A program made the translations under genes and the position numbers. The notes beneath the pieces are model-generated. The model was given only the letters and a program-made list of their open reading frames with translations, had not been told where the DNA came from and did no database searches. 64,000 bases of DNA. It comes from Tateyamaria sp. syn59. Lineage in GTDB: Bacteria > Pseudomonadota > Alphaproteobacteria > Rhodobacterales > Rhodobacteraceae. The first letter of the stretch is position 1. Each line of letters opens with the position of its first letter. Below are positions 35,300 to 43,026 of the stretch, one piece after another. The stretch spans positions 62,001 to 126,000 of the forward strand of contig NZ_VCBA01000004.1 of assembly GCF_007995245.1 (NCBI RefSeq), read 5' to 3'.

Positions 35300-37882
35300 A
35301 TGCCCGTCGTCGTTGTCGAATCTCCAGCCAAAGCCAAGACGATCAACAAGTATCTCGGCAGCGACTACACCGTTTTGGCCAGCTACGGCCACGTGCGCGA
35401 TCTGCCGCCAAAGGACGGTTCGGTCGATCCAGAAAACGAATTCGACATGTTGTGGGAGGTCGCCTCCGACAGCAAGAAACACATCAAAGCCATCGCCGAT
35501 GCGCTCAAGGATGACAACGCCCTTATCCTCGCCACCGACCCCGATCGCGAGGGGGAGGCGATCAGCTGGCACCTGCAAGAAGCGCTGACCAAGCGCAAGT
35601 CGATCAGGAAAGACACGGACGTCAAGCGCGTCACCTTCAACGCAATCACCAAAGCGGCCGTGACCGAGGCGATGCAAAACGCCCGTCAGGTCGACATGCC
35701 GCTGGTGGAGGCATATCTTGCGCGTCGCGCATTGGATTATCTTGTGGGCTTCAATCTGTCGCCAGTCCTGTGGCGCAAGCTGCCCGGCGCCAAGTCAGCC
35801 GGCCGGGTCCAATCGGTCTGCCTGCGCCTGATCACTGAGCGCGAGATGGAAATCGAGGCTTTCCGCGCGCGCGAGTATTGGTCGGTCAAGGCCGTGCTCG
35901 CGTCCCCACGGGGACAGGAATACGAAGCACGGCTTGTCAGCCTTGCGGGCAAGAAGCTCGAAAAATACGACCTTGAAAACCAGACAGCCGCCGAAATGGC
36001 CCAGCAGGCCATCACCAGCCGCGACCTAAAAATCCAGTCGGTCGAGGCGAAACCGGCCTCCCGCAACCCCTCTGCCCCGTTCATGACGTCGACGCTGCAG
36101 CAGGAAGCCAGCCGCAAGTTCGGTATGGGCGCGCGCCAGACGATGAGCGCCGCCCAGCGCCTTTATGAGGCTGGACACATTACCTATATGCGGACCGACG
36201 GCATCGACATGGCCCCCGAAGCTGTGCAAAACGCTCGCGACGCGATTAAGGACCGATACGGCGCCGATTACGTCCCGTCGAGCCCGCGCATCTACAAAAA
36301 TAAGGCCAAGAACGCGCAAGAGGCGCACGAATGCATCCGCCCCACAGACATGGCGAAGGATGCGGCAAGCCTCAAGATCATGGATGATGATCAGCGCAAG
36401 CTGTACGACCTGATCTGGAAACGGACGCTGGCCTGCCAGATGGAAGGCGCCCGGCTGGAACGCACCACGGTCGAGATCGGCAGCGACGACGGCCAGGTTG
36501 TGCTGCGCGCCACCGGCCAGGTCGTACTCTTCGATGGTTTTCTGCGCGTTTATGAGGAAGGGCGCGATGACGATGTGGTCGACGATGACGATAAGCGCCT
36601 GCCGCAACTAAGCGAGGGCGAGAAATCCGACAAGCGTTCCGTCACGCCAGAGCAACACTTCACGCAGCCCCCGCCTCGCTACACCGAGGCAACGCTGGTC
36701 AAGCGCATGGAAGAACTGGGCATCGGCCGCCCCTCGACCTATGCCAGCATCGTCACAACGATCCAGGACCGCGGCTACGTCCGCAAGGACCGCAATCGCC
36801 TGATCCCCGAAGACAAAGGGCGGCTGGTGATAGCGTTCCTGGAAAACTACTTCCGCAAATACGTGGGTTACAACTTCACCGCCGGCCTCGAAGAAGAACT
36901 GGACGATGTCAGCGCGGGCGACCGCGACTACAAAGATGTGCTTGGCCGCTTCTGGCAGGATTTCAGTGCGGCCATCGCAGAAACATCCGAGTTGCGGATC
37001 ACCGAGGTGCTGGAAAAAATCAACGAGGTGCTTGAGCCGCACCTCTTCCCGCCGCTCGAAGATGGCGGCGACCCGCGCCAGTGCCCCAATTGCGGCGTTG
37101 GCCGTCTGTCCATGCGCACGGCCCGCTCGGGCGGTGCGTTCATCGGCTGCTCGAACTACCCCGAATGCCGCTACACCCGCCCCTTCGGTCCGCCAGATCC
37201 AGAGGCCGAGGCAAGTGCCATCCCGCCCGAAGGCAAGCTGCTGGGCGAGGATCAGGGGGACGAGATCCGTGTGTTCAAGGGCCGCTTCGGCCCCTACGTC
37301 CAGCGTGGCGAGGTCACCGAAGAGAACAAGAAGCCACCGCGTCAGTCGATCCCCAAGGATTGGGTACCGGAGGATCTGGAACTCGACCGCGCCCTCATGC
37401 TGCTGTCCCTGCCCCGCGAAATCGGCCCGCATCCCGAAGACGGGGTCATGGTGTGGGCCAATATCGGACGCTATGGCCCCTATCTGAAACACGCCGAAAG
37501 CACATCGGACCGGGGTGGCACCAACGCCAACCTTGAAGGGATTGACGAGGTCTGGACTGTCGGCATGAACCGCGCTGTACAATTGCTGGCCGAAAAGGTG
37601 GCCAGCCGTGGTGGGCGTGGTGCGGCCGCCAAACCGCTGCATGAACTTGGCGAACACCCGGATGAAGGCGGCCCCGTCAACGTGATGAAGGGCAAGTATG
37701 GCCCTTACGTCAAATGGGGCAAGGTCAATGCGACGATCCCCAAGGGAACCGAGCCCGAGGACGTGACCATGGAGATGGCGGTTCAACTGATTGCCGAAAA
37801 AGCGCCGAAAAAGAAGACGACGCGCAAGAAGGCACCGGCCAAGAAGACCACCGCAAAGAAAACGACAAAGAAAAGCGCCTGA
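35300..37882 (+). CDS. topA: DNA topoisomerase I
   Basis: TopA relaxes negative supercoils. The 860-aa protein has the N-terminal Toprim domain (VVVESPAKAKTINKYLG, then LILATDPDREGEAISWHL). The active-site tyrosine is about Y296 in ITYMRTDGID, and LVKRMEELGIGRPSTYASIV follows. One C4 zinc ribbon starts near 595 (CPNCGVG ... CSNYPEC). Several glycine-rich repeat modules follow, and the tail is very lysine-rich, as in alphaproteobacterial forms. Its stop lies 2 bases from that of the convergent marR gene. Confidence 0.97.
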   Translation: MPVVVVESPAKAKTINKYLGSDYTVLASYGHVRDLPPKDGSVDPENEFDMLWEVASDSKKHIKAIADALKDDNALILATDPDREGEAISWHLQEALTKRKSIRKDTDVKRVTFNAITKAAVTEAMQNARQVDMPLVEAYLARRALDYLVGFNLSPVLWRKLPGAKSAGRVQSVCLRLITEREMEIEAFRAREYWSVKAVLASPRGQEYEARLVSLAGKKLEKYDLENQTAAEMAQQAITSRDLKIQSVEAKPASRNPSAPFMTSTLQQEASRKFGMGARQTMSAAQRLYEAGHITYMRTDGIDMAPEAVQNARDAIKDRYGADYVPSSPRIYKNKAKNAQEAHECIRPTDMAKDAASLKIMDDDQRKLYDLIWKRTLACQMEGARLERTTVEIGSDDGQVVLRATGQVVLFDGFLRVYEEGRDDDVVDDDDKRLPQLSEGEKSDKRSVTPEQHFTQPPPRYTEATLVKRMEELGIGRPSTYASIVTTIQDRGYVRKDRNRLIPEDKGRLVIAFLENYFRKYVGYNFTAGLEEELDDVSAGDRDYKDVLGRFWQDFSAAIAETSELRITEVLEKINEVLEPHLFPPLEDGGDPRQCPNCGVGRLSMRTARSGGAFIGCSNYPECRYTRPFGPPDPEAEASAIPPEGKLLGEDQGDEIRVFKGRFGPYVQRGEVTEENKKPPRQSIPKDWVPEDLELDRALMLLSLPREIGPHPEDGVMVWANIGRYGPYLKHAESTSDRGGTNANLEGIDEVWTVGMNRAVQLLAEKVASRGGRGAAAKPLHELGEHPDEGGPVNVMKGKYGPYVKWGKVNATIPKGTEPEDVTMEMAVQLIAEKAPKKKTTRKKAPAKKTTAKKTTKKSA

Positions 37883-37884
37883 CC

Positions 37885-38361
37885 CTAGCCTTCGGTTTCC
37901 AGTGCTTCGACCCTGCGGGCGACTTTGCCCAATAGGCGTATCAGTTCGTCCTGCTCTGTCACGGTCAGCGCGGACAGAAACACGCTCATATCGTGAATGT
38001 CTTGGTCATGGATCGCATCGGCAATGCGCTGCCCTTCGGTCGTCAGGTTCAGCTCATATGCGCGCCTGTCACCGGTGCATTGCTTGCGTTCGATCCAGCC
38101 GCGATTGATCAACCGGCCGATCACGCTGCTTGCTGTGGTGGCCGCAATCCCCAGTGAGCCTGCCACAACTGTTGCCCGCACACCCGGTTGCGCCCGCACC
38201 ATCCCCAGCGTGTGAAAATCCAGAGGGTTGAACTTGATGATGTGCTGATGCTCGGGCGGCGTGCGCTCGCTGATCAGCATCACGCGCATCAAGGTTTTCA
38301 CGTGGTCGAGAAGGTCATGTTCCTTGGTCATTCCCAAAAATTGCGCAGCCCCCTTGAACAT
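37885..38361 (-). CDS. MarR family transcriptional regulator
   Basis: The protein has 158 aa with a winged helix. The recognition region is VVAGSLGIAATTASSVIGRLINRGWIERKQ, the wing GDRRAYELNLTTEGQRI, and helices at both ends allow dimerisation. The ATG at 38361 has GGGAG ten bases upstream; an ATG at 38331 is possible. It is divergent from a 54-aa secreted protein gene, and the 72 bases between contain a long inverted repeat that is probably its operator. The ligand is unknown. Confidence 0.88.
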   Translation of the reverse strand: MFKGAAQFLGMTKEHDLLDHVKTLMRVMLISERTPPEHQHIIKFNPLDFHTLGMVRAQPGVRATVVAGSLGIAATTASSVIGRLINRGWIERKQCTGDRRAYELNLTTEGQRIADAIHDQDIHDMSVFLSALTVTEQDELIRLLGKVARRVEALETEG

Positions 38362-38379
38362 GCAAGGGGAGCTCCCAAA

Positions 38380-38419
38380 TACTACGATAATCGCACCATT
38401 TAATGCGATAATCGTAGTA
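38380..38419. promoter_or_regulatory. 40-bp operator in the marR divergent region
   Basis: Two 16-bp arms (38380-38395 and 38404-38419) match as inverted repeats at 15 of 16 positions around an 8-bp spacer. Each arm contains the near-palindrome TACGATAATCG, so two MarR dimers could bind side by side. It would control both the marR gene and the small secreted gene. Confidence 0.7.
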
Positions 38420-38433
38420 TAGGAGTGAACGCA

Positions 38434-38598
38434 ATGAAACGCACCATAATTGCTGCCGCAACTGCAATTGCTTTGGTGATGGGACTGGTCAGCGCTGCCA
38501 CGGCCACGACCGTCAGCTTCCCGCCCGACATTTCAATGCCGGACAAAGATGGCACCTCTTCAACTTCGAAAGGGGCTGGCACCACCGACAAAAGGTGA
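38434..38598 (+). CDS. 54-aa secreted protein of unknown function
   Basis: This small gene has AGGAG 8 bases before its ATG and lies 14 bases from the MarR operator. The product has a typical signal peptide (MKRTIIAAATAIALVMGLVS, cleavage near AATAT). A short mature part of about 30 residues follows, rich in proline, serine, threonine and lysine and without cysteine. I recognise no family. Its position suggests that it is repressed by the divergent MarR protein. The 231 bases after it hold only the inverted repeats upstream of scoA. Confidence 0.6.
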   Translation: MKRTIIAAATAIALVMGLVSAATATTVSFPPDISMPDKDGTSSTSKGAGTTDKR

Positions 38599-38766
38599 TA
38601 GCGCGACCGCTCCGGATTTGCGCTCGGGTCCCGTGGGCCACCCTCAAGTGGACCAAACGACCCGGGCGCATACACTTTCATGAATTAATGTACCCACCCC
38701 GACCGACCGTGGTCAGACACAGCGAAAAATGGTGCCGCCCAAGGTCACTCCGTTGACTTTGAAGGT

Positions 38767-38801
38767 GCATACATTCACATACTGACGCATACAGTGAATG
38801 C
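38767..38801 (+). promoter_or_regulatory. Repeat cluster upstream of scoA
   Basis: CATTCAC (38772-38778) and GTGAATG (38794-38800) are inverted repeats. GCATACA occurs twice, 20 bases apart (38767 and 38787). The cluster ends 29 bases before the scoA start and could be an operator. Confidence 0.35.
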
Positions 38802-38829
38802 TCCGTCACCGGGCCTGTTGGGGAAATAG

Positions 38830-39525
38830 ATGAAGAAGATTTACGGCTCTGCCACCGAAGCGCTGGATGGGCTCTTGTTTGACGGCATGTTCATCGCTGC
38901 AGGCGGGTTCGGCCTGTGCGGCATTCCCGAACTGCTGCTCGACGCAATCAAGGATGCAGGCACCAAGGATCTGACCTTTGCCTCGAACAACGCAGGTGTC
39001 GATGATTTCGGCATCGGCATTCTGCTGCAAACCCGGCAGGTGAAAAAGATGATCTCGTCCTATGTGGGCGAGAACGCGGAATTTATGCGCCAGTACCTTT
39101 CGGGCGAGTTGGAACTAGAGTTCAATCCCCAGGGCACCCTAGCCGAGCGGATGCGGGCCGGTGGCTGCGGCATCCCCGGTTTCTACACCAAGACGGGCGT
39201 GGGAACGGTGATTGCCGACGGCAAGGAGCACAAGGATTTCAACGGCGAAACCTACATCATGGAGGAAGGTATTTTTGCCGATCTCTCCATCGTCAAAGCC
39301 TGGAAAGCGGATGAGACAGGCAACCTTGTCTTCCGCAAAACCGCCCGCAACTTCAACCCGCCTGCCGCGATGTGCGGCAAGGTCTGCATCGCAGAGGTCG
39401 AGGAAATCGTCCCCACCGGCAGCCTTGATCCCGACCACATCCACCTACCGGGCATCTACGTCCACCGCCTGATCCAGGGCGAACACGAAAAGCGCATCGA
39501 ACAACGGACAACGCGCGCCGCGTAA
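38830..39525 (+). CDS. scoA: Succinyl-CoA:3-ketoacid CoA-transferase subunit A
   Basis: This is the alpha subunit of the CoA-transferase that moves CoA from succinyl-CoA to acetoacetate. The protein has 231 aa and the family signature GGFGLCGIPELLLDAI with the CoA-binding glycines. It continues NNAGVDDFGIGILLQTRQVKKMISSYVGEN and GGCGIPGFYTKTGVGTVIA. The usual partner scoB lies 1.05 kb downstream, separated by a LOV sensor gene that starts 11 bases after scoA. The enzyme works in ketone-body and polyhydroxybutyrate turnover. Confidence 0.95.
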   Translation: MKKIYGSATEALDGLLFDGMFIAAGGFGLCGIPELLLDAIKDAGTKDLTFASNNAGVDDFGIGILLQTRQVKKMISSYVGENAEFMRQYLSGELELEFNPQGTLAERMRAGGCGIPGFYTKTGVGTVIADGKEHKDFNGETYIMEEGIFADLSIVKAWKADETGNLVFRKTARNFNPPAAMCGKVCIAEVEEIVPTGSLDPDHIHLPGIYVHRLIQGEHEKRIEQRTTRAA

Positions 39526-39536
39526 GGAGCCAGGCC

Positions 39537-40565
39537 ATGCCTGACACCATCGAAGAACTGCTGGAAGACGACAAATCCTTTGAGGGGTTCACCCGGGCAC
39601 AGGTGTCCATGGTGGTGACCAACCCCCATCTCGAGGACAACCCGATCGTGTACGTCAACCAGGCGTTTACACGGTCTACAGGCTATGCCCGATCTGCATC
39701 CATCGGGCGGAACTGCCGGTTCCTGCAGGGCGAGGACACGCGTAAAGCGGACGTGGACAAGCTGCGCGCGGGTATCGAGGCCGAGGAAAGCGTCAGCGTC
39801 GACATCCTGAACTACCGCGCCAATGGCGAGCCGTTCCTGAACCGCCTGATTGTAGCACCCGTTCACGATGCGCGCGGCGAAACGCAATATTTCGTCGGGA
39901 TCCAGAAAGAGCTGCGCGCGAGCGAACTGTCGACCAGCGCCGAAGAGATCAACGCGCAACTGATCGAGATCCAGAACCGCGTCGCGTCGGATCTGTCGAT
40001 GATCATCGGCATGATCCGCCAGCAATCCGGCAGCACATCGGTGCCCGAAGACTTTGCCGCCCTCTCGCGCAGGATCGAAACGCTGCAACTTCTCTATGAA
40101 GAGATGAAGCTGAGCGATCAGCAATCCAATCGCGACAGCATCCAGATGGGCAGCTACCTGTCCCGCCTCGCCGCCGCCATCGCACATATCGAAGGGCGTT
40201 CGGGCATCCGCGTGTCCCTTCAGATCGAACCGCTCGAAGTTCCGATTGAGACAGCGACGCGCGTGGGCCTTGTCCTGTCCGAACTTCTGACCAACGCGTT
40301 TCAGCACGCCTTTGACCGGATCGACATGGGGCTGGTCGAAGTGCGGATGAGCCGGCTCAGCGCAGGTGGCCTGCGCCTGATCGTGGCCGATGACGGCGTG
40401 GGCATTCCCACCGATATGGAGTGGCCGGACAGCAAGACCGTGGGCGGACGCATTGTGTCAGGCCTGATCGAAGGGCTGGAAGGCACGCTGCATCTGGGCC
40501 GCGGTGCCGCAGGAAGTTTCATCACCATTGACGTGCCCGCAGGCGCGGCACTCACCGACGAATAA
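39537..40565 (+). CDS. LOV-domain sensor histidine kinase homologue lacking the phospho-acceptor histidine
   Basis: The protein has 342 aa and no membrane helix. Residues 18-125 form a LOV domain, with the flavin-adduct cysteine C60 in GRNCRFLQ (57-64) and the NYRANGEPF strand, so it should sense blue light. Residues 140-200 resemble the HisKA_2 dimerisation helices. At the place of the usual HRVKN motif it reads EIQNRVASDL, so the phosphorylated histidine is asparagine N147. The ATPase domain keeps its N-box (SELLTNAFQHAF, 249-260) and G-box (VADDGVGIP, 283-291). It may therefore bind ATP but not phosphorylate itself in the normal way. It lies between scoA and scoB, 11 and 9 bases from them. 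Confidence 0.9.
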   Translation: MPDTIEELLEDDKSFEGFTRAQVSMVVTNPHLEDNPIVYVNQAFTRSTGYARSASIGRNCRFLQGEDTRKADVDKLRAGIEAEESVSVDILNYRANGEPFLNRLIVAPVHDARGETQYFVGIQKELRASELSTSAEEINAQLIEIQNRVASDLSMIIGMIRQQSGSTSVPEDFAALSRRIETLQLLYEEMKLSDQQSNRDSIQMGSYLSRLAAAIAHIEGRSGIRVSLQIEPLEVPIETATRVGLVLSELLTNAFQHAFDRIDMGLVEVRMSRLSAGGLRLIVADDGVGIPTDMEWPDSKTVGGRIVSGLIEGLEGTLHLGRGAAGSFITIDVPAGAALTDE

Positions 40566-40574
40566 GGACAATCA

Positions 40575-41201
40575 ATGCCCTGGGATCGCAACCAAATGGC
40601 GGCGCGTGCCGCTCAGGAATTGGAAGACGGCTGGTATGTGAACCTCGGGATCGGGATCCCGACGCTGGTGTCCAACTACATCCCTGACGGGATCGAGGTG
40701 ACACTGCAGTCGGAAAACGGAATGCTGGGCATGGGCCCCTTCCCGATCGAAGGCACTGAAGACGCCGACCTGATCAACGCGGGCAAGCAGACCATCACCG
40801 AACTGCCCCAGACCGCGTATTTCGACAGCGCCCAAAGCTTTGGCATGATCCGCGGCGGCAAGATCGCGATGGCGATCCTCGGCGCCATGGAAGTGGCCGA
40901 AAATGGTGATCTGGCGAACTGGATGATCCCGGGCAAACTGGTCAAAGGCATGGGCGGCGCGATGGACCTCGTGGCTGGTGTGGGCCGCGTCGTGGTGGTC
41001 ATGGACCACACGAACAAGCATGGCGACAGCAAGGTGCTGAAGGAATGCACGCTGCCGTTGACCGGCAAGGGCGTCGTGGACCGGATTATCACCAACCTCG
41101 GCGTGCTTGATGTGGTCGACGGTGGCCTCAAGATCGTTGAGGTCGCCGATGGCGTAACCGAGGACGAATTGCGCGCGGCCACCCAGGCGACACTTGTCTG
41201 A
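40575..41201 (+). CDS. scoB: Succinyl-CoA:3-ketoacid CoA-transferase subunit B
   Basis: This is the beta subunit, 208 aa. The catalytic glutamate lies in [14 protein letters not shown] (S-E-N-G motif). Other family segments are [34 protein letters not shown], and [21 protein letters not shown]. It follows the LOV kinase homologue by 9 bases, so the three genes should be one transcript. Its stop overlaps the start of a small GNAT gene. Confidence 0.96.
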   Translation: MPWDRNQMAARAAQELEDGWYVNLGIGIPTLVSNYIPDGIEVTLQSENGMLGMGPFPIEGTEDADLINAGKQTITELPQTAYFDSAQSFGMIRGGKIAMAILGAMEVAENGDLANWMIPGKLVKGMGGAMDLVAGVGRVVVVMDHTNKHGDSKVLKECTLPLTGKGVVDRIITNLGVLDVVDGGLKIVEVADGVTEDELRAATQATLV

Positions 41202-41484
41202 CTTCACCATCCGCCGCGAAGAAAGCGGCTCCAAAGGCCGCTACGTCCTGTCCCACAATGGGGCGGACGCAGAACTGAGCTATTCCATCCTGTCACCGCA
41301 GACGCGCATCGCGGACCACACAGGCGTACCAGATGCCCTGCGCGGGACTGGCGCGGGCCTCGCACTGGTCAAGCGACTGGTCGAGGACGCGCGCGCCGAA
41401 GGATGGAAGATCGTGCCGCTCTGTCCCTTCGTCAACGCACATCGGGCCAGGCACCCGGAGTGGGCGGACGCATTCAACATCTGA
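41194..41484 (+). CDS. Small GNAT-like N-acetyltransferase (YjdJ type)
   Basis: The 96-aa protein uses a TTG start that overlaps the scoB stop. The family segments are [39 protein letters not shown] and the end [18 protein letters not shown]. The latter matches the C-terminus of the short GCN5-related family often fused or linked to metabolic operons. The acetyl-CoA loop is RGTGAG. The substrate is unknown. Its TGA stop is part of the CTGACGCC end of the structured repeat that follows. Confidence 0.85.
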   Translation: MSDFTIRREESGSKGRYVLSHNGADAELSYSILSPQTRIADHTGVPDALRGTGAGLALVKRLVEDARAEGWKIVPLCPFVNAHRARHPEWADAFNI

Positions 41485-41547
41485 CGCCGCACCGTTTTCC
41501 GATGTGGAAAACGGACCGGAATTTTTGTAAAATTCCGAAGGCGTCAG
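41481..41547 (+). repeat. Structured intergenic repeat CTGACGCC-two hairpins-GGCGTCAG (copy 2)
   Basis: Terminal inverted repeats CTGACGCC (41481-41488) and GGCGTCAG (41540-41547) enclose two perfect 9-bp hairpins. One is CCGTTTTCC/GGAAAACGG with a 5-nt loop (41492-41514); the other is CGGAATTTT/AAAATTCCG with a TGT loop (41517-41537). The TGA of each terminal repeat is the stop codon of a flanking gene: GNAT on plus and the transglycosylase on minus. Copy 1 at 24642-24700 has the same order of parts. Confidence 0.65.
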
Positions 41548-42353
41548 TTCATGGCTGCAAACACGCACCCATCAGTGACAAGCTCTGGCGGAGTGATACA
41601 GAGACCCTTGGCCACCTGAAATGTCGCCAGCACCTTTGGCACATAGTCGCGTGTTTCGGAGTAAGGGGGTACGCCATCATGGCTCTGCACCGCCCCCTCG
41701 CCTGCATTGTAGCCTGCGAGAACCAGCACAGGATCGCGGTCGAACCTATCCATCAGCCAATCGAGATACTTCACCCCGCCCGTGATGTTGTCTGCGGGTA
41801 CAAAGCTGTCCTTGACCCCGAACCGTTCAGCCGTCGCTGGCATCAACTGCATCAGGCCCTGGGCACCTGCACGGCTGGTCGCATCGACGCGGCCCGCAGA
41901 TTCGACCATCATCACCGCCAGCACCAACGCAGGCGACACATCGGTGCCGATGGTCGCCTTCAGAATATCCACACCCTGCGCCTGCGCCAGTGATTGCATC
42001 TGTTGCAAGCGCGGCACGGGCACGGGCTGCTTTGCACGTGCCAGAGCGCGCAACGCCTGATCCAGCCGCCCCGGCCCCGCCTGATCCAGCGCCGGAGAGA
42101 CATCATTCCAGAACCAGTCGAAGCGCGTCGACGGAGCACTTGGGGTGACCTCAGAAGTGTCTGGCGGAACAGCGGCTGGTTCGGCCTCGGGGGCCTCCGG
42201 TTCAATCTGTACGGTAATAAAGCGTTTTGCCCCCGGCTCGGGCGGTTTGACCCGCTTGGCCGAGAAATCCTTGAACGGTGGTGGGTCTTGGGCGGCGGCG
42301 TCACTAAAAGACAACGAAAGCGCCGTCAGGACGACAACGGACAAACGAACCAT
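41544..42353 (-). CDS. Lytic transglycosylase, SLT type, secreted
   Basis: The ATG at 42353 gives 269 aa with a signal peptide (MVRLSVVVLTALSLSFSDAAA). A proline/glutamate-rich linker reaches to about residue 95. The SLT domain follows, with the catalytic glutamate in MMVESAGRVDATSRAGAQGL and MQLMPATAERFGV, then YLDWLMDRFDRDPVLVLAGYNAGEGAV. It should cleave peptidoglycan glycan strands in the periplasm. It lies just before the tad pilus locus and points away from it; enlargement of wall pores for the pilus is possible but unproven. Confidence 0.92.
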   Translation of the reverse strand: MVRLSVVVLTALSLSFSDAAAQDPPPFKDFSAKRVKPPEPGAKRFITVQIEPEAPEAEPAAVPPDTSEVTPSAPSTRFDWFWNDVSPALDQAGPGRLDQALRALARAKQPVPVPRLQQMQSLAQAQGVDILKATIGTDVSPALVLAVMMVESAGRVDATSRAGAQGLMQLMPATAERFGVKDSFVPADNITGGVKYLDWLMDRFDRDPVLVLAGYNAGEGAVQSHDGVPPYSETRDYVPKVLATFQVAKGLCITPPELVTDGCVFAAMN

Positions 42354-42612
42354 GGAACTGCTCTCAATCTGCGCCCGCTCTTTGGGCGGGCATTGGTGTA
42401 AATATCGCAGAAATCGACCTTTCAGGCCAGTCTGAGGCTTCAGAAAATGGCAAAGCTGCCACAATTGCTGCCCCAGTTAACGAAAACTACACGAATTGCA
42501 CTTCACGAAATCGCTTTTCTCACTGTTTTTCAGTCGGTTAAGAATTTTCAGCAAAAAAATCGGAGCCAGACGCGAAATCCTCAATAACCCGCCAAATTCG
42601 TGCCCCAATCCC

Positions 42613-42640
42613 CCGACTATATAGCGCTATACCAAGTCGG
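42613..42640. promoter_or_regulatory. Nested inverted repeat upstream of flp
   Basis: Outer arms CCGACT (42613-42618) and AGTCGG (42635-42640) enclose the perfect palindrome ATAGCGCTAT (42621-42630). It lies about 85 bases before the pilin start, a suitable place for an operator. Confidence 0.45.
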
Positions 42641-42661
42641 ACACGGGCCAATGAGAGAGAG

Positions 42662-42715
42662 CGGCCCTCCAAGGCCGACAAGGTTGAAACGCAAATCTAC
42701 TGATCCTTTGGAGGG
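42662..42715 (+). promoter_or_regulatory. Leader hairpin whose loop is complementary to the flp Shine-Dalgarno
   Basis: CGGCC (42662-42666) and GGCCG (42673-42677) form a stem with loop CTCCAA (42667-42672). The loop is complementary to TTGGAG (42708-42713), which is part of the strong ribosome-binding site GGAGGG before the pilin ATG at 42724. A loop-to-site interaction could block translation of the pilin. Confidence 0.5.
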
Positions 42716-42723
42716 ACAAAATC

Positions 42724-42927
42724 ATGATCAAGTTCATCAAAAACTTCCGCAAAGACGAAAACGGCGCCGTGACGGTTGACTGGGTTGTTCTGACCGCAGC
42801 CGTGGTTGGCCTGGCGATCGCTGCTTACGGCTCGATCTACTCGGGTGCAAACGACCTGACCGCAGCCACCAACACCTTCCTCGACACACAGACTGTCGGC
42901 TCCATCGGTGTTCCTGCTGCCGAATAA
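42724..42927 (+). CDS. Flp-type IVb pilin, major candidate
   Basis: The protein has 67 aa with the prepilin form: a short basic leader MIKFIKNFRKDENG, a predicted cleavage after glycine, then AVTVDWVVLTAAVVGLAIAAYG, one hydrophobic helix, and a short polar tail. It lacks the classic E5-Y6 of Flp1 and has D5-W6 instead. It should be cut by the A24 peptidase encoded at 53138 and assembled by the tad machine. The ribosome-binding site GGAGGG is strong, and a terminator follows at once, which fits high expression of the pilin alone. Confidence 0.88.
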   Translation: MIKFIKNFRKDENGAVTVDWVVLTAAVVGLAIAAYGSIYSGANDLTAATNTFLDTQTVGSIGVPAAE

Positions 42928-42953
42928 TAGTCAGGCGTAACCGTCTGATGACA

Positions 42954-42988
42954 GGGGCCGTGACCATATCCGGACACGGCCCCTTTTT
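42954..42988 (+). terminator. Terminator after the first pilin gene
   Basis: GGGGCCGTG (42954-42962) and CACGGCCCC (42975-42983) form a perfect 9-bp stem with a 12-nt loop, followed by TTTTT. It lies 27 bases after the pilin stop and would make a short, abundant pilin mRNA with partial read-through. Confidence 0.8.
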
Positions 42989-43026
42989 GCACCCAAGGCC
43001 CCTCAGTTAAGTTAAAAAGGACCGCC

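Larger units (their letters stand above)
42354..42723. other. 370-base gap upstream of the flp pilin gene
   Basis: No gene was found here. The middle part (about 42475-42560) is AT-rich compared with its surroundings. The gap holds a nested inverted repeat at 42613-42640 and a leader hairpin at 42662-42677, both described separately. The strong pilin promoter and the transglycosylase promoter must both lie here, but I could not recognise -35/-10 boxes with confidence. Confidence 0.6.

Noticed and set aside
36608-37786. Open frame of 392 codons on the minus strand
   Set aside because: It is antisense to topA, whose domains are all present.
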